Assembly: GCF_001425405.1 (NCBI RefSeq)
Contig: NZ_LMQP01000001.1
Span: forward strand, 227,801 to 291,800
DNA length: 64,000 bases
DNA from: Sphingomonas sp. Leaf412
GTDB taxonomy: Bacteria > Pseudomonadota > Alphaproteobacteria > Sphingomonadales > Sphingomonadaceae
Direction: 5' to 3'
Part shown: one piece after another, positions 1 through 8,805 of the stretch
Numbering within the stretch: position 1 is the stretch's first letter
Layout: the number at the start of each line of letters is the position of its first letter
Notes under the pieces: model-generated
What the model saw: only the letters and a program-made list of their open reading frames with translations
The model's database searches: none
Told to the model about the DNA's origin: nothing
Made by a program: the position numbers and the translations under genes

Positions 1-1421
1 GCCCGCACGACGTTGCGTACGCCCACCTGCTGCGTCAGCCGCGCGGCGGCCACGTTCGACGACCGCGCGAAAGCGCGGGCGAGGCTGATCTCGCCCAGGT
101 AGCGGCCGTCGTCGTTCTTCGGCTTCCACCCCGCGATCTCGACCGGCGTATCGTCGACGGTGGAGGCGGGGTTCATGCCCGCGCGCATCGCGGCGAGGTA
201 GACGAACAGCTTGAAGGTGGAGCCCGGCTGGCGCTTCGCCTGCACCGCGCGGTTGAAGGGCGACGCCTTGTAGTCGCGCCCGCCGACCATCGCGACGACC
301 TCGCCGTTGGTCTTCATCGCGACGATCGCGGCCTGCGCCTTGCGCAGCCCCGCCTGCCGCACGATCCGCTCCGCCGTCGCCTGCAATTCGGCGTCCAGCG
401 TGGTGCGGACCGTCGCCTCGTCCTGGATCTCCCCGGCCTGGTCGCGCGCCTCGGGCAGGACCCAGTCCGCGAAATAGGTGCCCGACGGCACCGTCTTGGC
501 CACCGCGGGCAGGACCCGCTGCGGCTGCACCGCATCCGCCTCGCGCTTCGTCAGGAAACCCGCATCGACCATCGCGGCCACGACCACCGCCTGCCGCGCG
601 CGCGCACCCTTCAGGTTGCCGGTCGGCGCCAGCCGCGACGGCGCCTTGACGAGGCCCGCCAGCATCGCCGCCTGCCCGACGTTCATCCGCTCGGGCGTGC
701 GCCCGAAATAATGCTTCGCCGCCGCGCGGATGCCGTAGACGTTGTCGCCGAAATACACGTTGGACAGGTAGCGCGACAGGATCTCGTCCTTGGTCAGCCA
801 CGCCTCCAGCCAGAACGCGATCATGACCTCGCGGATCTTGCGCGCCGCGGTGCGGTCCGAATCGAGGAAGGCGTTCTTCGCCAGCTGCTGCGTGATCGTC
901 GACCCGCCCTGCCGCACCCCGCCCGACCCGACGTTGGCCCATGCCGCGCGCGCGATGCCGCGCGGGTCGATGCCCCAGTGCGAATAGAAGCGCCGGTCCT
1001 CGATCGCCAGGAACGCCTCGCGCACGTGCGGCGGCAGCGTGGCGGCGTCGACCGGCGCGCCGATGACCGCGCCGCGCCGCGCGATCGGCTTGCCCGCATT
1101 GTCGGTCAGCGTGATCGACGGCGGCGTCGGCGGCTTCAGCGATTGCGACAGCGGCGCGGTGATCGCCAGCCACGCCACCAGCGCGAAGAACAGGACCAGC
1201 AGCGCGGCCAACCCGCGGACGATCCACTTGCCGATATTGCGCGGACGGCGCGGGGGCTCCCCCCCGCCGGGCGGCGCATCGAACCGCGGCGGCTCCGGCG
1301 CGGCGCCGGTCCACGGATCGAACGACGGCAGGGGGCCGGACGGCGGCGCAGGGGGCTGGCCGGCGGGCTGGCCCGGTCCGTGGTTGTACCGCACGCGGCC
1401 GGAATCATAAGGTGGGTTCAT
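1..1421 (-). CDS. Class A penicillin-binding protein (PBP1-type), 3' end outside the window
   Basis: This bifunctional peptidoglycan synthase polymerises glycan strands and cross-links them at the periplasmic face of the inner membrane. A proline-rich cytoplasmic tail (about residues 1-62) is followed by one membrane anchor (about 63-87). The GT51 glycosyltransferase domain shows the catalytic motif EDRRFYSHWGID (Glu141) and GGSTITQQLAKN. The transpeptidase domain shows the SxxK motif GSTFK with nucleophile Ser401. The remaining transpeptidase motifs lie beyond the left edge. The ATG at 1421 is the first start before the tail and faces the divergent FMN reductase. It could be PBP1A- or PBP1C-like; the family is certain but the subtype is not. 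Confidence 0.93.
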   Translation of the reverse strand, partial: MNPPYDSGRVRYNHGPGQPAGQPPAPPSGPLPSFDPWTGAAPEPPRFDAPPGGGEPPRRPRNIGKWIVRGLAALLVLFFALVAWLAITAPLSQSLKPPTPPSITLTDNAGKPIARRGAVIGAPVDAATLPPHVREAFLAIEDRRFYSHWGIDPRGIARAAWANVGSGGVRQGGSTITQQLAKNAFLDSDRTAARKIREVMIAFWLEAWLTKDEILSRYLSNVYFGDNVYGIRAAAKHYFGRTPERMNVGQAAMLAGLVKAPSRLAPTGNLKGARARQAVVVAAMVDAGFLTKREADAVQPQRVLPAVAKTVPSGTYFADWVLPEARDQAGEIQDEATVRTTLDAELQATAERIVRQAGLRKAQAAIVAMKTNGEVVAMVGGRDYKASPFNRAVQAKRQPGSTFKLFVYLAAMRAGMNPASTVDDTPVEIAGWKPKNDDGRYLGEISLARAFARSSNVAAARLTQQVGVRNVVR

Positions 1422-1491
1422 GGCGCAGACGGTGTTTTACGGGAATACGACAGTTGCCGCAAGCGGCGGCGACGTGCCACAGCGTAGCGCG

Positions 1492-2079
1492 ATGGAAGAA
1501 CGAGCGAAAGACGCGCCGCCGCTGGTGGTGGGCATCGGGGGCACGATCGGCGGCGTTTCGTCGACCGAGCGCGCGTTGCGCATCGCGCTGGATGCGGCGG
1601 CGGCGCAGGGATTCCGCACGCGCATGTTCGGCGGCGCAGACATGGCGATGCTCCCGCTGTACGATCCGCGCGCCACGACGCGGACCGCGGAGGAGCGCGC
1701 GTTCGTCACCTGCGTCCGCTCCGCCTCCGCCGTCATCATCGCCTCGCCCGGCTATCACGGCAGCATCTCGGGCGTGGTGAAGAACGCGCTGGACCTGCTG
1801 GAGGAGACGGCGAAGGACGCGCGCCCGTATCTGGCGGACGTGCCCGTCGGGCTGATCGCCACCGCCTATGGCTGGCAGGCGACCGGATCGACGATCGCGG
1901 CGCTGCGCTCGATCGTCCACGCGCTGCGCGGGTGGCCGACCCCCTTCGCCGCCGCGATCAATACCCAGCTGACCCGGTTCGACGCCGACGGCGGCGCCAG
2001 CGATCCTGCGGTACTGGATCAGTTGCGCCTCGTCGGGCGGCAGGTCGCGCGCTTCGCACCGCTGGCACAAAGCGCCTGA
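1492..2079 (+). CDS. NADPH-dependent FMN reductase (flavodoxin-like)
   Basis: The protein has a flavodoxin-like fold and probably reduces FMN or quinones with NAD(P)H in the cytosol. The N-terminal strand ends in a glycine-rich FMN-phosphate loop (GIGGTIGGVSSTERAL), and SPGYHGSISGVVKNALD is the flavin-contacting segment typical of the NADPH_dep_FMN_red family. From the ATG at 1492 it has 195 residues, a usual length. An in-frame ATG at 1420 would overlap the start codon of the divergent penicillin-binding protein and add a 24-residue tail that looks unlike the family, so 1492 is preferred. The physiological substrate cannot be read from sequence. Confidence 0.85.
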   Translation: MEERAKDAPPLVVGIGGTIGGVSSTERALRIALDAAAAQGFRTRMFGGADMAMLPLYDPRATTRTAEERAFVTCVRSASAVIIASPGYHGSISGVVKNALDLLEETAKDARPYLADVPVGLIATAYGWQATGSTIAALRSIVHALRGWPTPFAAAINTQLTRFDADGGASDPAVLDQLRLVGRQVARFAPLAQSA

Positions 2080-2135
2080 AACGATTGACTTAGGAGTGCG
2101 CGCCGCGCACCTTCCCGCGCCACGGGAGAGACGCA

Positions 2136-3887
2136 ATGGCGCAGGCTGCATACGATCTGGTGATCCGCGGCGGGACGATCGTCGACGGGTCGGGCGGTGA
2201 ACCGTTCGCGGCCGACGTCGCCATCGCGCACGGCGTGATCGTGGAGATCGGCCGCGTCGCGGGCCGCGGCGCGGAGGAGATCGACGCGCGCGGCCTGCTC
2301 GTCACCCCCGGCTTCGTCGACGTCCACACGCATTACGACGGGCAGGCGACGTGGGACGAACGGATGCAGCCGTCCTCGTGGCACGGCGTCACCACGGTCG
2401 TGCAGGGCAATTGCGGCGTCGGCTTCGCCCCCTGCCGGCCGGAGGACCGCGACCGGCTGGTATACCTGATGGAGGGGGTGGAGGATCTGCCCTATCCCGT
2501 CCTGACCGCGGGCCTGCCGTGGGACTGGGAAAGCTTCCCGCAATATCTCGACAGCCTGGAACGGCGGCGCTTCGATCTCGACGTCGCCACGCAGGTCCCG
2601 CACGCGGCGCTGCGGGTCCATGTCATGCGCGAACGCGGCGTGGCGCGCGAACCGGCGACGGGGGACGACATCGCCGCCATGGCGCGGCTGGCGAAGGGCG
2701 CGGTGGAGGCGGGCGCGCTCGGTTTCTCCACCAGCCGGACGCTGAACCACCGCACGAAGGCGGGCGAGCCCACGCCGACGCTGACCGCGGGGGAGGACGA
2801 GCTGACCGGCATCGCGATGGCGCTGGCGGAGGCGAACGCGGGGGTGTTGCAGGTCGTCAGCGACTTCCATCCCGATCCGCTCGCCGAATTCGCGATGTTC
2901 CGCCGCATCGTGGAGGCGAGCGGACGGCCGCTGTCGTTCAGCCTGGCGCAGAACCACGCCGCCCCCGACAGCTTCCGCCTGCTGCTCGACGCGCTGACCG
3001 ACGCGGTCGACGCGGGCCTGCCGATGGCGGCGCAGGTGTCGCCGCGCGCGGTGGGCGTGTTGTTCGGCCTCGACCTGACGCTCAACCCGTTCAGCGCGCA
3101 CGACACCTATCGCGCGGTCGCGGACCTGCCGCTGGCCGAACGCGTCGCGGCGATGCGGACGCCCGGTTTCCGCGCCGCGCTGCTGGCCGAAACGCCCTCG
3201 CCGCGCGGCCCCTTCGCGTCGGCCAGCCTGTCGAACTGGGCGGGCATGTATCCGCTCGGCGCGACCAGCCCGGATTACGAGCCCGCCGCCGACCGCACCC
3301 TGGCCGCGATCGCGGCGCGCGAGGGACGGACGCCGCCGGAAGTCGCGCTCGACCATCTGCTCGCAAACGACGGCGCGGGCATCCTGTACCTGCCGTTCCT
3401 CAGCTACGGCTACGGCTCGCTGGAGGCATCGTACGAGATGCTGACGCACCGCGACACCGTTCCCGGCCTGTCGGACGGCGGCGCGCATGTCGGCATGATC
3501 TGCGACGGCAGCTTCCCCACCTCGCTGCTGACGCACTGGACGCGCGACCGCACGCGCGGGGCGAAACTGTCGGTGCCGTTCGTGATCCAGCGGCAATGCG
3601 CCGCCACCGCCGCGCTGGTCGGGCTGCACGATCGCGGCCGGATCGCGATCGGCTATCGCGCCGACCTGAACGTCATCGATCATGCACGGCTGACGCTGCA
3701 CGCGCCGACGATCGCGCACGACCTGCCCGCGGGCGGGCGGCGGTTGATGCAGCGCGCCGGCGGCTATGTCGCCACGGTCTGCGCGGGCGCGATCACCTAT
3801 CGCGACGGCGAGCCTACCGGCGCGCTGCCGGGACGGCTGGTGCGCGGGGCGCGGGGGGCACCGGCGGCACGGCGACAGGCTGCGTAA
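2136..3887 (+). CDS. N-acyl-D-amino-acid deacylase / D-aminoacylase family amidohydrolase
   Basis: This is a metal-dependent amidohydrolase of 583 residues. It opens with the small beta domain (DLVIRGGTIVDGSG), followed by the HxH metal-binding motif PGFVDVHTHYDG (His64, His66) and the motif GNCGVGFAPC typical of D-aminoacylases. A late LSDGGAHVGMICD segment holds the conserved Asp. Members hydrolyse N-acyl-D-amino acids, or in catabolic clusters other cyclic or acylated amides. The start follows a purine-rich GGGAGAGACGC. It is the first gene of a co-directional run to 12088 made of CoA-handling enzymes, so its substrate may be an amide, lactam or ester rather than an amino acid; that part is inference. 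Confidence 0.88.
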   Translation: MAQAAYDLVIRGGTIVDGSGGEPFAADVAIAHGVIVEIGRVAGRGAEEIDARGLLVTPGFVDVHTHYDGQATWDERMQPSSWHGVTTVVQGNCGVGFAPCRPEDRDRLVYLMEGVEDLPYPVLTAGLPWDWESFPQYLDSLERRRFDLDVATQVPHAALRVHVMRERGVAREPATGDDIAAMARLAKGAVEAGALGFSTSRTLNHRTKAGEPTPTLTAGEDELTGIAMALAEANAGVLQVVSDFHPDPLAEFAMFRRIVEASGRPLSFSLAQNHAAPDSFRLLLDALTDAVDAGLPMAAQVSPRAVGVLFGLDLTLNPFSAHDTYRAVADLPLAERVAAMRTPGFRAALLAETPSPRGPFASASLSNWAGMYPLGATSPDYEPAADRTLAAIAAREGRTPPEVALDHLLANDGAGILYLPFLSYGYGSLEASYEMLTHRDTVPGLSDGGAHVGMICDGSFPTSLLTHWTRDRTRGAKLSVPFVIQRQCAATAALVGLHDRGRIAIGYRADLNVIDHARLTLHAPTIAHDLPAGGRRLMQRAGGYVATVCAGAITYRDGEPTGALPGRLVRGARGAPAARRQAA

Positions 3888-3974
3888 CTTTTGTTATCCA
3901 GCCGTTGACAGCGGCGGCACGGCTGGTCCACCCCCCTCCCCACGGGCGCCGCGAGAGCGCGACAGGAGAGCGCG

Positions 3975-5084
3975 ATGGTGCTGACCAAGGGCGACGATTA
4001 TCCGATCCACCAGACGGCCGAACCGGTCGCCTATGCGGGCACCGACCGCAATTTCTACGACCGCTATTTCTTCAACGGCTATTCCGTCGCGGGCGACGAC
4101 GGCTTCTTCGCGGTGGCGATGGGCGTCTACCCGCACCTGAACGTGATCGACGCCAGCTTCTGCTGGCTGAAGGACGGCCGGCAGGTGAACCTGCACGCCG
4201 GCCGCGGGCTGAACATGGAACGGATGGACACGCAGGTCGGCGGCATCGCGGTGACGGTGGTCGAACCGCTGAAGTCGCTGCGCGTGACGGTCGACGCGCC
4301 GGAGGAGGGCATCCGTGCTGACCTGACCTTCACCGGTCGCGCCTTCCCGCTGGAGGAGCCACGCTTCACCCGCCGCAACGGCCCGCGCGTATTGATGGAC
4401 GTGACGCGCCTGACGCAGAACGGGCGGTACGAGGGCTGGATCGAGGTCGACGGAACGCGCACCGACGTCGCCGGCTGGGTCGGCACGCGCGACCGCTCAT
4501 GGGGCGTCCGCCCGATCGGCGCGCGCGACGAACAGCCCGCCAGCCCGCCGATCGACCCGCAATTCTTCTGGCTGTGGAGCCCGTGCGTCATGGAGGGCGG
4601 CGACCTGTATTTCCATACCAACGACGACGCGCACGGCCGCTTCTGGAACCGCCGCGCCGCGTGGCGGCCGGAGAGCGGGGGCGCGGATGACGAACGGCAT
4701 TGGGACGACGCGGAGGCGACGATCCACTGGACGCCCGGTACGCGTCACGCGCAGGACGCGTCGCTGCTGCTGACGGATGCCGATGGCGAAACGCATGTCG
4801 CCTTCGACATCGGCGCGAACTTCATGATGCTGGGGCTGGGCTACGGCCATCCGACGTGGAGCCACGGCCGTCATCACGGCGAGGCGGTGACGGTGGAGCG
4901 CGAGGATTTCGTCGTCGCGGACCTGCCCGCGATGCTGCCGCATCACCTGCACGTGCAGGCGCTGGTGGACGTGACGATGACGTCGCCCGACGGGTCGGTG
5001 CGACGCGGGCGCGGCGTGCTGGAGCAGCTGGCGATCGGACCGCACGCGCCGTCCGGCTTCACCGGGCTGGTCGACCCGGCATGA
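3975..5084 (+). CDS. Unknown protein of an acyl-CoA catabolic cluster (DUF7064/7065-like)
   Basis: The 369-residue protein has no signal peptide or membrane segment. It is rich in beta-strand-like stretches, with paired elements such as GWVGTRDRSWGVRPIG near the middle and FMMLGLGYGHPTWSHG near the end. The pattern resembles the uncharacterised proteins found next to acyl-CoA enzymes in sphingomonads and actinomycetes, possibly with a lipocalin/AttH-like barrel; that fold is a guess. RBS AGGAG lies upstream of the ATG at 3975. Its stop overlaps the start of the next gene (ATGA at 5081), so the two are probably translated together. A role in binding or converting a hydrophobic acyl intermediate is inferred only from context. 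Confidence 0.7.
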   Translation: MVLTKGDDYPIHQTAEPVAYAGTDRNFYDRYFFNGYSVAGDDGFFAVAMGVYPHLNVIDASFCWLKDGRQVNLHAGRGLNMERMDTQVGGIAVTVVEPLKSLRVTVDAPEEGIRADLTFTGRAFPLEEPRFTRRNGPRVLMDVTRLTQNGRYEGWIEVDGTRTDVAGWVGTRDRSWGVRPIGARDEQPASPPIDPQFFWLWSPCVMEGGDLYFHTNDDAHGRFWNRRAAWRPESGGADDERHWDDAEATIHWTPGTRHAQDASLLLTDADGETHVAFDIGANFMMLGLGYGHPTWSHGRHHGEAVTVEREDFVVADLPAMLPHHLHVQALVDVTMTSPDGSVRRGRGVLEQLAIGPHAPSGFTGLVDPA

Positions 5085-6094
5085 CCGGCACCCCGCTCCA
5101 CGCCCCCCAGGTCGAGGCGTATCTCTCCCGCCTGTGGGACGCGCCCGTCGCGATCACGGGCCTCGCGCGCATCCCCGGCGGGGCGAGCCGCGAGACGTGG
5201 CGGTTCGATGCCGAGGTCGAGGGTGAGACGCGCGGGCTGATCCTGCGCCGCGATCCGGGCGGCAGCCTGATCGATACCGAAAGCGAAACCGAATTCCGCG
5301 CCTATCAAAGCGCGTGGGGAGTCCTGCCCGTCCCGCGCGCGATCGCGCTGGAACGCGACGGCGCCGAACTGGAACGCCCCTTCATCGTCATGGAGCGGAT
5401 CGACGGCGGCGAGGTTGCCTCGCCCTTCGCCGCCGACGCCTACGGCCCGCATGGCGAGGCGCTGGGCACGGCGTTCTTCACCGCGCTGGGGCGGCTGGCG
5501 GCGCACGATGCGACCGCGTCGCCGCTGGCGCAGCATCTGCCCACGCCGGCGGCGGACGCGGCATGGACCGGGCAGCTCGACTATTGGGAAGGCGTGCTGG
5601 ACGAGGACGAGATCGAGCCGATGCCCGTCGTGCGCGCCGCGATCCGCCGCCTGCGCGCCGAACCGCCCCCGCCCGCCCGGCGGATCGGCATCGTCCACGG
5701 CGATTACCGCACCGGCAACGTCATGCACGACGGCGCGGGCGGGATGCTGGCGATGCTGGATTGGGAGATGGCGCATATCGGCGATCCGCTGGAGGACCTG
5801 GGCTGGGCGCTCGACCCGATCTGGAACCACCATGCGCCCGGCACCGTGGCGGGCATGACGACGCGCGATCGCGCGATCGGCCATTGGGAGGCGGCGAGCG
5901 GGATGACCGTCGATCCGCTCGCCTTGCGCTGGTGGTCGCTGTTCAATTCGGTGAAGGGCCGCGCGATCTGGACGTCGTCATTCCGGGAATTCGTCGACGG
6001 CGGGCGGATCGATCCCGTGCTGGGCCTGTCGGGCTGGTACGTCGCGCGACGGCAGGATGCGATCATCGCGCGCGCACTGGAGGCATGGGCATGA
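5081..6094 (+). CDS. APH-like phosphotransferase (ACAD10/11-type kinase family)
   Basis: The 337-residue protein has a kinase fold of the aminoglycoside phosphotransferase superfamily. The N-lobe contains GGASRETWRFDAEV and LILRRDPGG (nucleotide-binding lysine region shifted to RRDP as in this subfamily). The C-lobe has the Brenner-type catalytic loop IVHGDYRTGNVMHD (about residue 206) and the metal-binding motif LDWEMAHIGDPLEDLGW. Relatives next to acyl-CoA enzymes phosphorylate hydroxy-acyl substrates, as human ACAD10/11 kinase domains do for 4-hydroxyacyl-CoAs. The ATG overlaps the previous stop (ATGA) and its own stop overlaps the next start. Antibiotic phosphorylation is unlikely in this setting. 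Confidence 0.85.
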   Translation: MTGTPLHAPQVEAYLSRLWDAPVAITGLARIPGGASRETWRFDAEVEGETRGLILRRDPGGSLIDTESETEFRAYQSAWGVLPVPRAIALERDGAELERPFIVMERIDGGEVASPFAADAYGPHGEALGTAFFTALGRLAAHDATASPLAQHLPTPAADAAWTGQLDYWEGVLDEDEIEPMPVVRAAIRRLRAEPPPPARRIGIVHGDYRTGNVMHDGAGGMLAMLDWEMAHIGDPLEDLGWALDPIWNHHAPGTVAGMTTRDRAIGHWEAASGMTVDPLALRWWSLFNSVKGRAIWTSSFREFVDGGRIDPVLGLSGWYVARRQDAIIARALEAWA

Positions 6095-6456
6095 GCTCGC
6101 TGGGCGATATCCTGGTCGGCGCCGGACAGGTGGCGGCGGGCACGGGCGCCGCGATCGGTGCGCACGACGCCTACGGCGGCGCGATGCTGACCGTCGCGGG
6201 CGTGCTGGCGCTGATGTCCGCGCAGGAGGCGGAGACGGCGGCGGCGTGGCGAGTCGCGGATATCGCCGCGATGCGCACGCTGCTGGGGCGGCCCGTGCAG
6301 GCCGACGACCTGTCGCTGGCCGCGCTCGACGCCACTTGGGCGGACCTGTCGCGCGACCTGATCGCGCATCATGCGGGGCTGGCGGGCGACGATGCCGCCA
6401 TCCTCGCTTTCTATCGCGAAAGCGCCGAGCGGCGGGAGCTGACATGGCCGGCATGA
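6091..6456 (+). CDS. Small conserved protein of the acyl-CoA cluster, function unknown
   Basis: The protein has 121 residues, is Ala-rich and mostly helical, with no recognised motif, signal peptide or membrane anchor strong enough to call. ATGs lie at 6085 and 6091; the one at 6091 overlaps the upstream stop as ATGA, the junction style used through the cluster, and is chosen. Its own stop overlaps the next start in the same way at 6453. Tight coupling on both sides implies a subunit or accessory role with the kinase or the CoA-transferase. I do not recognise the family. Confidence 0.75.
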   Translation: MSSLGDILVGAGQVAAGTGAAIGAHDAYGGAMLTVAGVLALMSAQEAETAAAWRVADIAAMRTLLGRPVQADDLSLAALDATWADLSRDLIAHHAGLAGDDAAILAFYRESAERRELTWPA

Positions 6457-8795
6457 TCGACCTTCCCCTGACCGGCGTGCGCGTCGTCGACCGGACGTCG
6501 GGCGGCATCGCCACGGCGGCGCGGCTGCTGGCCGAACTGGGCGCCGACGTGATCCGGGTCGAGGCGCCGGGCGGGGGCGCGGACCGGGATCACGGCCCGA
6601 CGGTGGCGGGCGTCGCTTTGTCCTTCGTCGCCGACAATCTGGGCAAGCGCGCGGTGGCGCCGGCGGACGACGACCCCGCGTTCGACGCGCTGCTGGCCGA
6701 CGCGCATATCCTGATCGAGGACAGCGCACCGGGCAGCGCGGCGCAGGCGCGGCTCGATCCGGCGGGAATCGCCGCGCGGCATCCCGCGCTGGTGGTGATG
6801 TCGATCAGCAGCTTCGGCCAGTCGGGCCCGTGGGCGCGGTGGCAGGCGACCGACGGCGTGCTCCATGCGGTGACCGGCGGCCTGTCGCGATCCGGCCTGC
6901 CCGACCGCGCGCCGCTGCTGCCGCCGGGCGAGCTGACGATCCGGACCGCGGGGGTGCAGATCGCCGCGCTGGCGCTGGCGTCCTTTATCCAGCGGTTGCG
7001 CGACGGACGCGGCGACCATGTCGACGTGTCGCTGCTGGAGGCGGGGATGGCCGCGCTCGACCCCGGCTTCGGCGTCGCGGGCAGCGCGCAATCGGGCGTG
7101 CCGTTGTGGAAGATGTCGCGCGGCCGCGTCGACGAACGTTTCCGCTACCCCATCTTCGCCTGCGCCGACGGGCACGTCCGGCTGTGCGTCCTGGCGCCGC
7201 GGCAGTGGCGCGGCATGTTCGAATGGATGGGTCGACCGGACGAATTCGCCGGGCCGGAATGGGAGAAGTTGCAGACGCGCTTCCGCTCCACGACGCTCAT
7301 CCCCGCCATGGCGCGCTTCTTCGCGGACAGGACGCGCGCGCAGATCGAGCGCGAGGCGGAGGCGCACGGCGTCCCCGCCGCCGCCCTGCTGGACCTGGGC
7401 GAGGCGGTGGCGACGCCGCAGATGGTGGCGCGCGGCGCGGTGGCGAAGATGGCGGTGGCCCCGGGCGTATCCGCCCCCTTCCCCAACGGCACGATCGAGA
7501 TCGACGGCGCGCGCGCGGGCATCCGCGGCCCGGCGCCCGACCTGTCCGATGCGCGCTTCGACGGCCCGATCCCCGACTGGCACGCACCGCCCGCGGCGGA
7601 CCTGCCGCTCGCGGGCCTGAAGGTGCTCGACATGGGCGTGATCGTCGTCGGGGCGGAGACGGGGCGGTTCCTGGCCGATCTGGGCGCGGATGTGGTGAAG
7701 GTGGAGAACGGCGCCTTCCCGGACGGCCAGCGCCAGTCGCGCGACGATGCGCCCGTGTCGATCACCTTCGCCGCGGGCCATCGCAACAAGCGCGGCCTGT
7801 CGATCGACCTGAAATCGGACGCCGGAAAGGCGCTGTTCGCGCGATTGGTGGAACGCGCGGACGTGCTGTGTTCGAATTTCAAGCCGGGGACGCTCGCCGG
7901 GCTCGGCTTCACGCCCGAACGGCTGCGTGAACTGAACCCGCGACTGGTGACGGTCGACAGCGCCGCCTTCGGCCCCACCGGCCCATGGAGCCGGCGGCTG
8001 GGCTATGGCCCGCTGGTGCGCGCGTCGGCGGGGCTGGCGAAGCGCTGGACCTATCCGGGCGAGCCCGACAGCTTTTCCGACGGCGTCACCGTCTATCCCG
8101 ACCACGTCGCCGCGCGCGTGGGGATCGTGGGCGTCCTGGCGCTCCTGATCCGCCGGATGCGGACCGGGCTGGGCGGCAGCGCGAGCGTCAGCCAGGCGGA
8201 GGTGATGCTGGGCCATATGGCGACCGATATCGCCGCGCTGGGTGCCGCCGCGGCGGGCCACCGCGTCGACACCCCGCCGATGGCCACGCCGTCGGGCCTG
8301 TATCCGGCGGCAGGGGACGACGAATGGGTGGTCGTGACCGCGCGCGACGCGGCGGACTGGCGCGCGCTGGCCGAGGCGACGGGGCATGAGGAATGGCTGG
8401 TCGACCCGCTGCTGGCGGACGCGCAGGGCCGCGATGCCGAACGCGCCCGGATCGACGACGCGCTGGCCCGCTGGACCGCCGCGCGCCCGGCGGGGCAGGC
8501 CGCCGCGATCCTCCAGGCGGCGGGCGTGCCTGCGGGCGAGATGCTGCGCGTCGTCGAACTGCCCGCCGCGCCGCAGCATGTCGCGCTGGGCACCTTCCGC
8601 GAGGCGGCGCACCCGTTGATCGACGTCCGTTTCGCGGTGGAGGGCGCGCCCGCGCGCAGCCGCCTGCCCCTGCCCGACCAGCGCCCCGCCCCGCGGCTGG
8701 GCGAGGATTCCGCCGCGGTCGTCGCGGACTGGCTGGAACTGACCGATGCGCAGGTCGACCGCCTGCTGGCGGACCGCATCATCGAAACCGTGTGA
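6453..8795 (+). CDS. Tandem two-domain family III CoA-transferase (CaiB/BaiF)
   Basis: This 780-residue protein is about twice the usual family III length, with two homologous halves. Each half starts with the CoA-binding signature: GVRVVDRTSGGIATAARLL then LGADVIRVEAPG at the N-terminus, and LKVLDMGVIVVGAETGRFL then LGADVVKVENG from about residue 386. The first half carries the conserved Asp in DHVDVSLLEAG (Asp191). In the second half the matching position is Ser578 (SASVSQAEVML), so one half may be non-catalytic. It would move CoA between carboxylic acids to activate a substrate for the crotonase and thiolase-like enzymes downstream. ATG 6453 overlaps the preceding stop; ATG 6444 is an alternative. 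Confidence 0.88.
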   Translation: MIDLPLTGVRVVDRTSGGIATAARLLAELGADVIRVEAPGGGADRDHGPTVAGVALSFVADNLGKRAVAPADDDPAFDALLADAHILIEDSAPGSAAQARLDPAGIAARHPALVVMSISSFGQSGPWARWQATDGVLHAVTGGLSRSGLPDRAPLLPPGELTIRTAGVQIAALALASFIQRLRDGRGDHVDVSLLEAGMAALDPGFGVAGSAQSGVPLWKMSRGRVDERFRYPIFACADGHVRLCVLAPRQWRGMFEWMGRPDEFAGPEWEKLQTRFRSTTLIPAMARFFADRTRAQIEREAEAHGVPAAALLDLGEAVATPQMVARGAVAKMAVAPGVSAPFPNGTIEIDGARAGIRGPAPDLSDARFDGPIPDWHAPPAADLPLAGLKVLDMGVIVVGAETGRFLADLGADVVKVENGAFPDGQRQSRDDAPVSITFAAGHRNKRGLSIDLKSDAGKALFARLVERADVLCSNFKPGTLAGLGFTPERLRELNPRLVTVDSAAFGPTGPWSRRLGYGPLVRASAGLAKRWTYPGEPDSFSDGVTVYPDHVAARVGIVGVLALLIRRMRTGLGGSASVSQAEVMLGHMATDIAALGAAAAGHRVDTPPMATPSGLYPAAGDDEWVVVTARDAADWRALAEATGHEEWLVDPLLADAQGRDAERARIDDALARWTAARPAGQAAAILQAAGVPAGEMLRVVELPAAPQHVALGTFREAAHPLIDVRFAVEGAPARSRLPLPDQRPAPRLGEDSAAVVADWLELTDAQVDRLLADRIIETV

Positions 8796-8805
8796 GGAGA
8801 ATGGA

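Noticed and set aside
1420..1491. N-terminal extension of the FMN reductase from ATG 1420
   Set aside because: It would overlap the start codon of the divergent penicillin-binding protein and adds residues unlike the family.
5081..6094. Antibiotic (aminoglycoside) resistance kinase
   Set aside because: Although the fold is APH-like, it is translationally coupled to acyl-CoA enzymes and matches the ACAD10/11-type subgroup.
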